The translations under genes were made by a program, and so were the position numbers. A DNA stretch of 14,906 nt, from contig DQHS01000228.1 in NCBI GenBank assembly GCA_003524365.1, positions 1,924 to 16,829 of the forward strand. Reading direction: 5' to 3'. The notes under the pieces were generated by a model. The model saw only the letters and a list, made by a program, of their open reading frames with translations. It searched no databases and was not told the origin of the DNA. Source of the DNA: Cellvibrio sp. Lineage in GTDB: Bacteria; Pseudomonadota; Gammaproteobacteria; Pseudomonadales; Cellvibrionaceae. Shown here in pieces: positions 1 through 7,732 of the stretch. The first letter of the stretch is position 1. Every line of letters starts with the position of its first letter.

Positions 1-31
1 AAAAAAAGGGCGCCGAAGCACCCTTTTTTAC
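1..31 (-). terminator. Intrinsic terminator of the surface-protein gene
   Basis: Read on the minus strand, this is an A-tract, then GGGTGC, a TTCG loop, GCGCCC and a run of T. The stem closes with C(UUCG)G, a very stable tetraloop, and the A-tract and T-tract extend the pairing. It starts about 20 bases past the TAA stop at 52-54. Because the A-run mirrors the T-run it could also terminate transcription arriving from the left on the plus strand. Confidence 0.9.
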
Positions 32-51
32 CACATTGTCTAACTACAAAA

Positions 52-1431
52 TTATTGCAGTTTAACAGTGTCAGTAGACTTGTCAGACAAGTTTACAGAG
101 GTAGTTGCAGCATCAATAGTGCTTGATGGAGCAGTAACTACTACAGTAGCAGCAGTACGAGTAGCACCAGCCAAAGTAACGATATCAGTTGCTTTGATGA
201 TTTTGGTTTCGTTTGCAGCCAAAGTACCAGTTGCAGCAGAACCAGCAGTTGCAGTCACACCAGCTTCTTCGGTGAAGCTGATGGTGTATGGAACTGCTGA
301 AGCGCCACGGTTAACCAGAACCAAACGTTGATTGTAGTCAGCAAAGGTAGTGATATATGGAACTTGGATAGTGGTGCCTTCACGAGTAACAGTACCCAAT
401 GCGCCTGAAGCATTGCTTGGGCCGTAGGCGGCGTTAGCAATTGGAGACAAGGTAGCTGCCAAAGAGTAAGCACCAGCATTGATAGCGCTAGTTGCAGTTA
501 CTTGAACATCGTAGGCTACGCCTGCAACAAATGGCAGAGTAGAAAAGTTGTCCAACTTAGCAGAAGGGACGTTAGTCGCAGCAGTGTTAGATACAACACC
601 ACCGAAGGTCAGGTTAGCAGCAGTAGCAGCGGCGCTTGCTCCAAGGGTATAGCTCAGATCACCACTTACGGTCAGGGTAGACTTGACTGCGCCAGTGTCG
701 ATAACTTGAGCCAAGGCAGTTACAGCTGTACCAGCTGCATCAAGAGCACCAGCAGCAATGTCCATTTTGAAAGTACCCAAGCTTGCAGTAGCCGATGCTG
801 GGTTTACAAATTGAGTGAACACTGGAGTAGCGTTTACGCTAGCAACACGGTCAGTTGCAGTGATGGTTGCAGTAAGCACATTAGCTACAGAAACAGCTGC
901 GTAGCTATCGCTTGCCAGAGCACCAGATTGAGCAACAGCGTTTGGTGAAGTAGCGTAATGAGCGTAGCTAATAGTAGCGGCTGCAGTTGGGCTTACTTGC
1001 AAATCAGCCAGTGACAGTTCCAATTTATCAGTTTGGCTCAGACCACCAGAAGTAACGTCAAAAATCACGTAATCATCACCAGCAGCACCACCTTGAGCAA
1101 CAATCACGTTAGTGATAGTACCGGTCAATGCAGTCAGGTCACCAGCAACAACAGCAGTTTTGAATTTTGCGTTGGTCAGGTTAAAACGAACAAATGCGTG
1201 AGTAGTTGCAGTTACACCGAAACCGGTAGCAACTTGCACATCCAATTCAGCAGCAGCAGCAGCTACTTGAACCATACCGCTAGTTACTTGAGCAGAGGTA
1301 ATCGATTCTTTAGCGTATGTAACAGCACCGCTACCAGCACCGCCAACACCACCGGTCAAGTCGATAACAGCGAAAGCTGGTGCAGACATAGCAGCAGCAA
1401 TAGCTACGCCTAAAATTTTCTTGGAAACCAT
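52..1431 (-). CDS. Exported Ala/Thr-rich surface (S-layer-like) protein
   Basis: The 459-residue product starts with a clear Sec signal peptide: K4-K5, a hydrophobic Ala-rich core, and an A-F-A site that predicts cleavage after Ala21. The mature chain is about one fifth Ala, rich in Thr, Val, Ser and Gly, and has no Cys and no Trp. It reads as alternating short beta-strand segments, as in beta-sandwich surface proteins. The C-terminal part (about 348-459) looks like a separate module, containing VPYITTFADYNQRLVLVNRG and ending in STDTVKLQ. All six Arg codons are CGT, and Ala and Val use GCT/GCA and GTT/GTA, unlike the GC-ending codons of the T2SS genes; this points to very high expression. 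An AGGAG sits 9 bases before the ATG. I do not recognise a named family with certainty; S-layer-like is an inference from composition, expression signs and position next to gspD. Confidence 0.85.
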   Translation of the reverse strand: MVSKKILGVAIAAAMSAPAFAVIDLTGGVGGAGSGAVTYAKESITSAQVTSGMVQVAAAAAELDVQVATGFGVTATTHAFVRFNLTNAKFKTAVVAGDLTALTGTITNVIVAQGGAAGDDYVIFDVTSGGLSQTDKLELSLADLQVSPTAAATISYAHYATSPNAVAQSGALASDSYAAVSVANVLTATITATDRVASVNATPVFTQFVNPASATASLGTFKMDIAAGALDAAGTAVTALAQVIDTGAVKSTLTVSGDLSYTLGASAAATAANLTFGGVVSNTAATNVPSAKLDNFSTLPFVAGVAYDVQVTATSAINAGAYSLAATLSPIANAAYGPSNASGALGTVTREGTTIQVPYITTFADYNQRLVLVNRGASAVPYTISFTEEAGVTATAGSAATGTLAANETKIIKATDIVTLAGATRTAATVVVTAPSSTIDAATTSVNLSDKSTDTVKLQ

Positions 1432-1460
1432 ATGGTTTAACTCCTATTTCATGAATTTAT

Positions 1461-1474
1461 AATCAACGTTGATT
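1461..1474. promoter_or_regulatory. Perfect 14-bp palindrome in the surface-protein leader
   Basis: AATCAACGTTGATT is perfectly self-complementary. It lies between the predicted transcription start and the ribosome binding site of the surface-protein gene. With no loop it is more likely a site for a dimeric DNA-binding protein than an RNA hairpin, but no binding protein can be named. Confidence 0.4.
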
Positions 1475-1535
1475 TTGATTGGTCTTGGTTCCTTGGGTCT
1501 GCAAGAGCAATCCCACGATTTAAAGACCGCCCAAG

Positions 1536-1563
1536 AATATACTGCAACAAACCAATAGATCAA
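1536..1563 (-). promoter_or_regulatory. Putative sigma-70 promoter of the surface-protein gene
   Basis: On the minus strand there is a -35-like TTGATC (1563-1558), a 16-base spacer, and a -10-like TATATT (1541-1536), matching 4/6 and 5/6 consensus bases. Transcription would start near 1529 and give a leader of about 100 bases before the ATG at 1431. The match is by eye only. The 201-base gap after gspD and the different codon use of the downstream gene support separate transcription. Confidence 0.5.
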
Positions 1564-1632
1564 GCCTAAGTTATTAAAAGCCAACCCATTTGCGTGGTTT
1601 TGAACTTAATTCACGCCGTTTTTGATTAAGCA

Positions 1633-3813
1633 TCAATCAACCTGTACAGCATCTGAACCAATTATTTCGCGCCCTTCAGGCTGTTGAAATGCCTGCTGGA
1701 TACTTCTGGTCACTGCTTGCCCTTCTGCGGGGCTATCAATGACATAAGGAATGATCATCACCATCAGCTCGGTTCGCGCTGATGCGTTGTTATCCGCACG
1801 AAACAGCCGACCAAGTATAGGCAATTTTCCAAACCATGGTACCCCTACATTGCCTAAAGACTTGGAACTGGATATCAAACCGCCAATTAATATGGAACCG
1901 CCGTCCTGCAGGGTTACGGTTGTCTGAATTTTGCGGTTAAAAATGCTGGGGGAGTCTATACCACTGCTTTCGTTGGGCTGAGCCTCGCTCAGCTCCTGAT
2001 CGATTTCAATATCGACATGACCGGATGCGTGAACCACTGGTGAAACAGTTAAACGCACACCTGTTTTGCGGTTGTTAATGTTGGGGGGTACCACTAATCC
2101 ACCGGTGGTAACGCCACTGGATGAACCCAGCGTTGGAATTTCAGTACCTACATCTATTGTGGCCTGTTGGCCACTCTTCACCATCAAACGCGGGCGTGAA
2201 CGAATTTCAGCGCGCTTATTTTCGTAAAACAGATTGAGCATGGCTCGGGTTTCGCCGGCGCTATCCAAGGTTGCACTTAGCCCTGAGGAGCCGACCCCCA
2301 AACCTCCCAAGGTGCCCATTACCGAGCTGTAGACTTTGCCTCCTACTTTTTGCGAGCCAGTGGCAACAAATTCAAAGCCCGTTTGTTCTTTATCGTTCAG
2401 TGTCACTTCTGCCAGTAATACTTCTATTAATACTGATGGAGCTGCTTTGTCCAGGGTTTGGATCACCGGGAGCATATCCAACCACGCCTGACCACTGCCT
2501 TTGAAAATAATGGTATTGCGGTTAGTATCCACCACAAAATTGCCACCGTTAATACTTGCACTGGCGCCCTGAGCCTTTGCGCCCTGCATACTGGTTGTAG
2601 TTACATCTGAAATTGCACTACCGGAATCTGCGGCGCCCGAGTTAGAGCCAAAACGGCTAGTGCTGGTACTACCGCCATTTTCAAAGCTGTTAAGCAACTC
2701 GACGATATGCGCCGCCTCTGTATTACGCACCTCGTAGGTGAAGATGCCTTGGTCGATACTCATCTGCTGACGGCGATCCAATATTTCAACCCAGTCGCGC
2801 ACATGGTTGACAATTTGCTGGGAGGATGCAAACACCACCAACTGGTTAGTACCTTCAAGTGGAATCAGGATAATGGAACCGGTCGATGACTTGATATTTG
2901 CATCGTAGCCTTCTGCATTGAGCACTTCCTTGAGATTCTTGCTAAGCGCTTCTACCTTCACAAAAGCAGGCTCAATACTGGTTGAGAACTTGCCACGCAT
3001 GACCGGTTGATCCAATACTTCGATAATTGCGAGTGCCTGATTTACTAAATCAGGCTTGCCTTTGAGCAACACAGCGTTGCGGGTTGAGTCTTCATTCACT
3101 TGTATGTCTTTGCCGGTAAGTGCATCTCTCACCCAGCCGGCCACTTTGGAATTTGTCACTACCTTCAAAGGCACAAACATAAAAACAGGACGATGAGATT
3201 GAGGTACTTCAGGTAAGGTGCGGCCGCTCACCAACAAAGGCGTCTCGCCTGCAGTGATATTTTTATCAATCGTAAAACTCAACACATCTCCCTGCTGGGA
3301 TATAGCAACACCATAGGTATTCAGGGTACGCATAGCAACGCGGAATAATTCTGCTGGCGGCACAGCTTCAATAAGGCGCAAGGTAACCAAGTCTTCCTGC
3401 TTTTCTATCTGGGGATCGAGTGTAAATGACAGGCCAAGCTGCTCACCAAACACCTCATTAATGAACACGGGCAGCGGCATATTGTGGTAATTGCCGCTGA
3501 TGGGGTCACCGCTCAGGTTGAGAGACAGCTCTTTGGCGGTGGCATCGGCCACAGTGCTAGTGATGCTGATACCTGGACCGGATCTGAATTGGGTCGTGGC
3601 CGACGGCTGTTTTTGGGACTGCGGCAAACTGGTATTAGTCTCAAAGTCTCTTGATTCACGTAGGGGCTCGAACTGAGCCAGCTCCTTGCCTTGCTCGGCA
3701 GCTGTTGGTGTGTGCCACAAATTGCTGCAACTGGTAAGTGCCATAAGCACCCCGAAAGAAGCGGCGCACTTACAACTGGTTAATATGAGAAAACGGGCAC
3801 TAAAGCTGAACAT
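1633..3813 (-). CDS. gspD: T2SS outer-membrane secretin GspD (probable lipoprotein)
   Basis: This 726-residue protein forms the multimeric outer-membrane channel through which folded substrates leave. The N-terminus is hydrophobic and contains LMALTSC|S, a lipobox with Cys29 as the lipidation site; Ser30 at +2 favours outer-membrane sorting. A low-complexity linker follows to about 95, then an N0-like domain (about 97-183), repeated N1-N3-type domains (about 208-455, with a Ser/Gly-rich insertion at 380-422), and the secretin core (about 458-692). The core includes the signature VPWFGKLPILGRLF at 658-671. The tail after the core is only about 35 residues, so no obvious pilotin-binding S domain is seen. 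The start is supported by GGGAAG 8 bases before the ATG. It is last in the operon, 105 bases after gspC, as in Xanthomonas xps clusters. A lipidated secretin resembles Pseudomonas HxcQ, which needs no separate pilotin. Confidence 0.95.
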   Translation of the reverse strand: MFSFSARFLILTSCKCAASFGVLMALTSCSNLWHTPTAAEQGKELAQFEPLRESRDFETNTSLPQSQKQPSATTQFRSGPGISITSTVADATAKELSLNLSGDPISGNYHNMPLPVFINEVFGEQLGLSFTLDPQIEKQEDLVTLRLIEAVPPAELFRVAMRTLNTYGVAISQQGDVLSFTIDKNITAGETPLLVSGRTLPEVPQSHRPVFMFVPLKVVTNSKVAGWVRDALTGKDIQVNEDSTRNAVLLKGKPDLVNQALAIIEVLDQPVMRGKFSTSIEPAFVKVEALSKNLKEVLNAEGYDANIKSSTGSIILIPLEGTNQLVVFASSQQIVNHVRDWVEILDRRQQMSIDQGIFTYEVRNTEAAHIVELLNSFENGGSTSTSRFGSNSGAADSGSAISDVTTTSMQGAKAQGASASINGGNFVVDTNRNTIIFKGSGQAWLDMLPVIQTLDKAAPSVLIEVLLAEVTLNDKEQTGFEFVATGSQKVGGKVYSSVMGTLGGLGVGSSGLSATLDSAGETRAMLNLFYENKRAEIRSRPRLMVKSGQQATIDVGTEIPTLGSSSGVTTGGLVVPPNINNRKTGVRLTVSPVVHASGHVDIEIDQELSEAQPNESSGIDSPSIFNRKIQTTVTLQDGGSILIGGLISSSKSLGNVGVPWFGKLPILGRLFRADNNASARTELMVMIIPYVIDSPAEGQAVTRSIQQAFQQPEGREIIGSDAVQVD

Positions 3814-3918
3814 TATGATGACTTCCCAACTAGCAATGGAGTAGGTCTTTGATGGGCGGGTAGTTTGATTAACTAAGTGCCGCCGTGCAAGGCTTTGTAA
3901 GGGATGGCAAACCCCTCT

Positions 3919-4440
3919 TTATTTAGCTTTGGGCTGATACATCTTGAGAGTGCGCACTTCATCGCCCTGCCGGATTTCGACCTGGTTGCGACTGATGCGT
4001 TCCACCACCCAATCACCCACCAGAGCATCGCCCTCGGTCAATTGACGGATGGCTGGCTTACCGGTGCCAGTGGAGGCGATAAGCGGGAGAAAGAGTGCGT
4101 ATGTTTTGTCGCCTCGGGTGACCAAACCAGTCAAGCGCAGGCTTTCCGGCTTTCCCTCAAGGGCTTTTAGGGGATCTTCCACAGGCTGGATTGCGAGCTG
4201 CGCGCCCGCTGGGGTAAACCAACGCGATTTCTCAGATAACACGCTGAATTGGGTTAAGGGATCATCACTTGCCCCAATAGTTGTTTGCTGCCACTCGTTG
4301 TCTCCGGTTGGAGCTTGGTCGCTAAAGCCGAGCAGAACCCACAGCAAGCCGAGAATAAATGCCGCACTAACCGCGAAGGCGATCAGCTTGTAGAGATTTT
4401 GCTCATGCAAGGGCAATTTGGCGATATTAAAGCGCAACAT
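3919..4440 (-). CDS. gspC: T2SS inner-membrane protein GspC-like (XpsN position)
   Basis: This 173-residue bitopic protein should connect the inner-membrane platform to the secretin. It has a short cytoplasmic N-terminus, one membrane segment (about 19-38), a linker, and a small beta-rich periplasmic domain (about 100-168). That domain resembles the homology region of GspC: LRLTGLVTRGDKTYALFLP, then a GDALVGDWVVERI block and a basic/acidic tail. There is no PDZ or coiled-coil domain, so it is shorter than classical GspC (about 270-300 residues). Its place between gspM and gspD is that of XpsN in Xanthomonas, a GspC-like protein known to work with XpsL and XpsM; the name GspN would be equally defensible. 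It overlaps gspM by 14 bases, and a GGAGG lies 6 bases before the ATG. Confidence 0.75.
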   Translation of the reverse strand: MLRFNIAKLPLHEQNLYKLIAFAVSAAFILGLLWVLLGFSDQAPTGDNEWQQTTIGASDDPLTQFSVLSEKSRWFTPAGAQLAIQPVEDPLKALEGKPESLRLTGLVTRGDKTYALFLPLIASTGTGKPAIRQLTEGDALVGDWVVERISRNQVEIRQGDEVRTLKMYQPKAK

Positions 4441-5050
4441 TGCCAGCCTCCGATGCGGATTCTGTAGCAGCAGAAAAGTAAGCGGTAACCAATAAGCTTA
4501 GTTGACCGCCGCGCTGGGGGCTGTAGCTAAACCGCTCCACCAGAAGCACTTGCGGGTGCTCTGCCATGGTGCGCATAAAGGCGTTAATCTGCGCGCTCCC
4601 GATTACTCCTGATACATCGGCGCTGACCTTAAACAGGGTTTCACCGCCAATCACCAAGGTTTCCGTCGGCGCCAAGCGCAGACGCACACCATCGGCATTG
4701 TGGTTATTCATCAAATTACGCAAGTAATTTTGTAAATCCGCCTCCGCCAAGCCGGGAGTCGTGGCTTTCCAGAGACGGTTATTTAGCTGCTCACTCACCT
4801 GTTTTTCGTCGGCCCAGCGTTGCGGCCATTCAGTCTGTGATTCCAGCTGCTCCAGCTTGATAGCGGTGCGCTGTAGTTGATTAATGCTTTGTGCCTGTTC
4901 TGCACGCCAGTCGCCCAGGCTCAGGGCGAAATACATGAGGAAAATGTAGAGCACACCCCAGAGCATCCAGCGCAGACGTGGATTGGCATTGGCCTGCTGC
5001 TGAAGTTGCAGCCAATGCGGCAATAGAGCCTTGTGCAGATTATCAAGCAT
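4427..5050 (-). CDS. gspM: T2SS inner-membrane platform protein GspM
   Basis: The 207-residue product has an N-terminal cytoplasmic stretch of about 27 residues, one membrane segment (about 28-46), a likely coiled coil (about 48-78, rich in Gln, Glu and Leu) and a periplasmic alpha/beta domain to the end. This is the GspM layout, and it sits directly after gspL, its usual partner. The length is somewhat above the roughly 160 residues of classical GspM and closer to the XpsM-like variant. It overlaps gspL by 8 bases and the GspC-like gene by 14 bases, so translation is probably coupled. The sequence itself is weakly conserved; the assignment rests on topology and position. Confidence 0.8.
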   Translation of the reverse strand: MLDNLHKALLPHWLQLQQQANANPRLRWMLWGVLYIFLMYFALSLGDWRAEQAQSINQLQRTAIKLEQLESQTEWPQRWADEKQVSEQLNNRLWKATTPGLAEADLQNYLRNLMNNHNADGVRLRLAPTETLVIGGETLFKVSADVSGVIGSAQINAFMRTMAEHPQVLLVERFSYSPQRGGQLSLLVTAYFSAATESASEAGNVAL

Positions 5051-6164
5051 TAGGTTCGCCCTCGATTATAGCGCCCGGAAGGCTGAACAAGACGCGGGTT
5101 TGATCGGGGGTAAGGCCGGGCTCGACGCGCACATCGGTAAAGGCGGGATTGGCAGCGCAGGATTCGATCAGCCCGCGGGTATCCAAGCCTTCTTTCTGCA
5201 AGAGTACGACCAACTGACCGCGCTGGTATTGCCAATCGAGAATGCTGAAATCAAACGCAGCTAAACACTGGTGCACTTGCGCTGCGATAAACAGCGGCGT
5301 AGGTGCCGAGATCCGCTCGCCAATCGCTTGATTGAATTCTTTTTGTCGCAGGGCGCCATCGCGCTGGTTAACCAAATCCAGCATGGCTTCATTTTGCGCA
5401 GCGACAGAGGAAGACAGATAGGATTCTTTAATCTGGGTGCCCAGCCCCATGCCCAACTCCAAAGTGAGCCAAGCAAGCAAAACACCGGCGATTAGCTTGG
5501 TGGCGACAGGCTCGCTGGTGAGATTTTCTTTGCTCCAGAAAGGCTTTTCATTCCAGGGGCGCGGGAGCAGATTGGCGTCGGCTTCTGTCCATTCAACCTG
5601 CTCCAGACTGTAGCCACAGATACGGACAAAATCGGCTCGTGCTGGAGCATCAGGCTGCTGCGGCAACCAGCGGGTATGGCGCAGACTGGCTGCATCCCAA
5701 TACTGCATTTCCCATCCACTAAGACAGGGCTGCAAGCGAAAACCTTGGGTAAAGGGGCTGCGCAGGAGCGATTCCGGCAGCACGGATGTGGGCAATTCCG
5801 GCGTTTGTGTGCGGCGGGCTTGGATCAGGTTTTCGTCCCAAAACCAGATTTGGGCGCTGCCACCTTCCTGCACTATCCAACTTGCAGGATTGTTAAAGGG
5901 GCTGGCCTGCTGCAAGCGCTGCTGGATCAGATTGCGGCGCAGTGCGTGGGGTACTGATTCCAGATTGATATATAAATAGAAGAGATACTGACGCGGGACA
6001 ATTAAACGCGGCGATTCAAGTTGGCTAGCGGAACTGAGGCTGGGCAACTCGCTGAGCAGGCAAACTCCTTCAGCGGTCATCACCCAAGGTGTGGCCAAAG
6101 AGGGTTGTTTGCTGAATGGCCAAAGGTTCATTATTGTCGTTACCACGGTGGACACTGTACTCAT
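5043..6164 (-). CDS. gspL: T2SS inner-membrane platform protein GspL
   Basis: GspL recruits the ATPase GspE to the inner membrane and pairs with GspM. The 373-residue product has a cytoplasmic domain (about 28-210) with a conserved-looking hydrophobic/aromatic pattern (LIVPRQYLFYLYINLE at 54-69, IWFWDE at 106-111), one membrane segment (about 223-243) and a periplasmic ferredoxin-like domain after a short coiled coil. The start is uncertain. The longest form overlaps gspK by 95 bases and has no Shine-Dalgarno sequence. Met12 (ATG at 6131, MNLWPFSK) reduces the overlap to 62 bases and is just as likely. Met29 (6080) would leave 11 bases, but removes a few residues that may belong to the first strand. 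Confidence 0.85.
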   Translation of the reverse strand: MSTVSTVVTTIMNLWPFSKQPSLATPWVMTAEGVCLLSELPSLSSASQLESPRLIVPRQYLFYLYINLESVPHALRRNLIQQRLQQASPFNNPASWIVQEGGSAQIWFWDENLIQARRTQTPELPTSVLPESLLRSPFTQGFRLQPCLSGWEMQYWDAASLRHTRWLPQQPDAPARADFVRICGYSLEQVEWTEADANLLPRPWNEKPFWSKENLTSEPVATKLIAGVLLAWLTLELGMGLGTQIKESYLSSSVAAQNEAMLDLVNQRDGALRQKEFNQAIGERISAPTPLFIAAQVHQCLAAFDFSILDWQYQRGQLVVLLQKEGLDTRGLIESCAANPAFTDVRVEPGLTPDQTRVLFSLPGAIIEGEPNA

Positions 6165-7134
6165 AATTCACTAGCCATGGCCCGTAGAGCCCGTTGGGCG
6201 TCAATTGTAGGCTAATCACTTGGGCTTGTCCTCCCCCCTTATTCCACAGGCTTATCCTTAACTCGCTACTTGGGAAGAAACGGTATTTATCCTCACCCAA
6301 ATCAATGGGCAAAGTGGTGCGCAGAGTAAAATCCTCTACCGAGCGAAAAGGATTGGTTTTACGTTCACGAACCAATTGGTCGGCCAGCTCCTCGCTTAAA
6401 CCCAGATATTGCATCAACAAGGTTTTGGGCATGGTATTAAGGTTCATTACCGAATCCTTGCGCGCGCTAAACCAGGTTTGCCATTCAACTTCCGAATGAT
6501 TATCAAGCCACTCCCCCCAACCCATCACCCTGAATAATTCTGCTTCCGATCGCAAATAATCGTTGGTGGGTAGAGGTAATTGCTGGCGTGTGTAATCGTC
6601 TTGTTCGGCACCGGAGAGACTGACCCGATCATTGGCATCGATATAATCCTGCAGGCGACTGATCAATTGGGTACGCACCACCGGATTGGGATCATATTTA
6701 TTGATAATCGCCGCCAAATCCAACGAATTGAGGACGTTGATCGCCACCAATCCCGATAACTCCTGTACCGCAAAGCGCGTTTCACCTATACCCCGATAAA
6801 TAGTGCTATCAAGGGTTAACTCGTCGCCCACCGCATCGCTAATTAATAATCCATCCTCATTAATAAAGGCTTCGTCAGGCTGCTGGGTAAAGGTCATACC
6901 CGCGCGAGTCATACGCGAACTGGCGAGGAAATACAGCAGGGTTTGCTCGGTGGAATGACGCTCCAGGCGTTGCTGCAGATTGGCTTTGGCCTGTATACCC
7001 ACCTGTAGTTTTTGCTGGACGTAGGAGTGGAAAATACCGACTACGATAAACATGATCGCCAGCGTCCAGAGAGTGGCAGCAAGGATAAACCCTTGCTGTG
7101 TACGCGGATGGGAAAAGGGTTTAATCACGGCCAT
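6070..7134 (-). CDS. gspK: T2SS minor pseudopilin GspK
   Basis: This 354-residue protein is the largest pseudopilin and caps the pseudopilus tip with GspI and GspJ. It has a prepilin-type leader with cleavage between Gly15 and Phe16 (QQG|FILAATLWTL), followed by the hydrophobic helix. Position +5 of the mature protein is Ala rather than the usual Glu, which is typical for GspK and fits its tip position. The rest (about 45-354) has the helical domain and the long inserted domain expected for the family, including SGAEQDD and a segment around DPNPVVRTQL. It overlaps gspJ by 14 bases. Confidence 0.92.
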   Translation of the reverse strand: MAVIKPFSHPRTQQGFILAATLWTLAIMFIVVGIFHSYVQQKLQVGIQAKANLQQRLERHSTEQTLLYFLASSRMTRAGMTFTQQPDEAFINEDGLLISDAVGDELTLDSTIYRGIGETRFAVQELSGLVAINVLNSLDLAAIINKYDPNPVVRTQLISRLQDYIDANDRVSLSGAEQDDYTRQQLPLPTNDYLRSEAELFRVMGWGEWLDNHSEVEWQTWFSARKDSVMNLNTMPKTLLMQYLGLSEELADQLVRERKTNPFRSVEDFTLRTTLPIDLGEDKYRFFPSSELRISLWNKGGGQAQVISLQLTPNGLYGPWLVNYEYSVHRGNDNNEPLAIQQTTLFGHTLGDDR

Positions 7135-7732
7135 ACATCAACTCATCTGACGTGACTTCGGCGCGCTGGCGGGTTTCCACCTTAACGACATAATTAAAGC
7201 TATCGCGCCCTGAATTAACCAACAGGCGGATGGCCTTGGGGAGCGGGTTACTGTCAGTTTTTTCCGCTGGCCAATTTCTTAACCATTTCCCTTGATCATC
7301 CAGATATTCAAATTGACCCGTCGCCCGTGGCCAGCGCTGCACAGGGAAGCGAGTTTGCCCTTCCGTATAACCTAACACCAGCTCTCCCGCCTGAACTTGC
7401 AACTCCCAGCGAATTAAGGTTTTTACCCCTTGTTTGGCCAACAACGGTTGGAAACTATATGTGGAAAGTTGCACCGAATCGCCCTCCAACGCACGGTCAT
7501 CGGGGCGCATGGCGACTTGAGACTGCAGGCTACTGGTAAACCAGTGGTAGACGAGTACTTCTTGATAGGCATTGTTTTGCGATTTAACCACCCGCTGGTA
7601 AAGGCCGAGTGTATAGCCAAAACCCTGTACTATCAGGGTGACTATGAGCGAGACAATAATTAGTACCACTAGCATTTCAATCAGCGTAAAGGCGCGCTGA
7701 CGCATGCGCAATAAGGACGATTTAAAATTCAT
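7121..7732 (-). CDS. gspJ: T2SS minor pseudopilin GspJ
   Basis: The 203-residue product has a short basic leader and the pseudopilin helix FTLIEMLVVLIIVSLIV, with Glu at +5. It forms the tip complex with GspI and GspK. The start is set by GGAGG at 7743-7739, six bases before the ATG at 7732. An ATG directly upstream (7735) would be only three bases from the GGAGG. The open frame continues upstream to 7972, but that part lies inside gspI and is not real. An oddity is that the residue before the cleavage site is Ala (RQRA|FTLIE, codon GCC) where nearly all prepilin-type leaders have Gly. It overlaps gspI by 11 bases. Confidence 0.92.
   Translation of the reverse strand: MNFKSSLLRMRQRAFTLIEMLVVLIIVSLIVTLIVQGFGYTLGLYQRVVKSQNNAYQEVLVYHWFTSSLQSQVAMRPDDRALEGDSVQLSTYSFQPLLAKQGVKTLIRWELQVQAGELVLGYTEGQTRFPVQRWPRATGQFEYLDDQGKWLRNWPAEKTDSNPLPKAIRLLVNSGRDSFNYVVKVETRQRAEVTSDELMYGRD

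Noticed and set aside
502..1413. Long plus-strand open frames opposite the surface-protein gene
   Set aside because: They are Ser/Thr/Cys-rich low-complexity products caused by the repetitive codon use of the minus-strand gene.
1592..1623. Hairpin GCGTG/CACGC followed by CGTTTTT
   Set aside because: It has terminator-like polarity only on the plus strand, where no gene is present; the stem is short, the loop is 15 bases, and on the minus strand no T-run follows.
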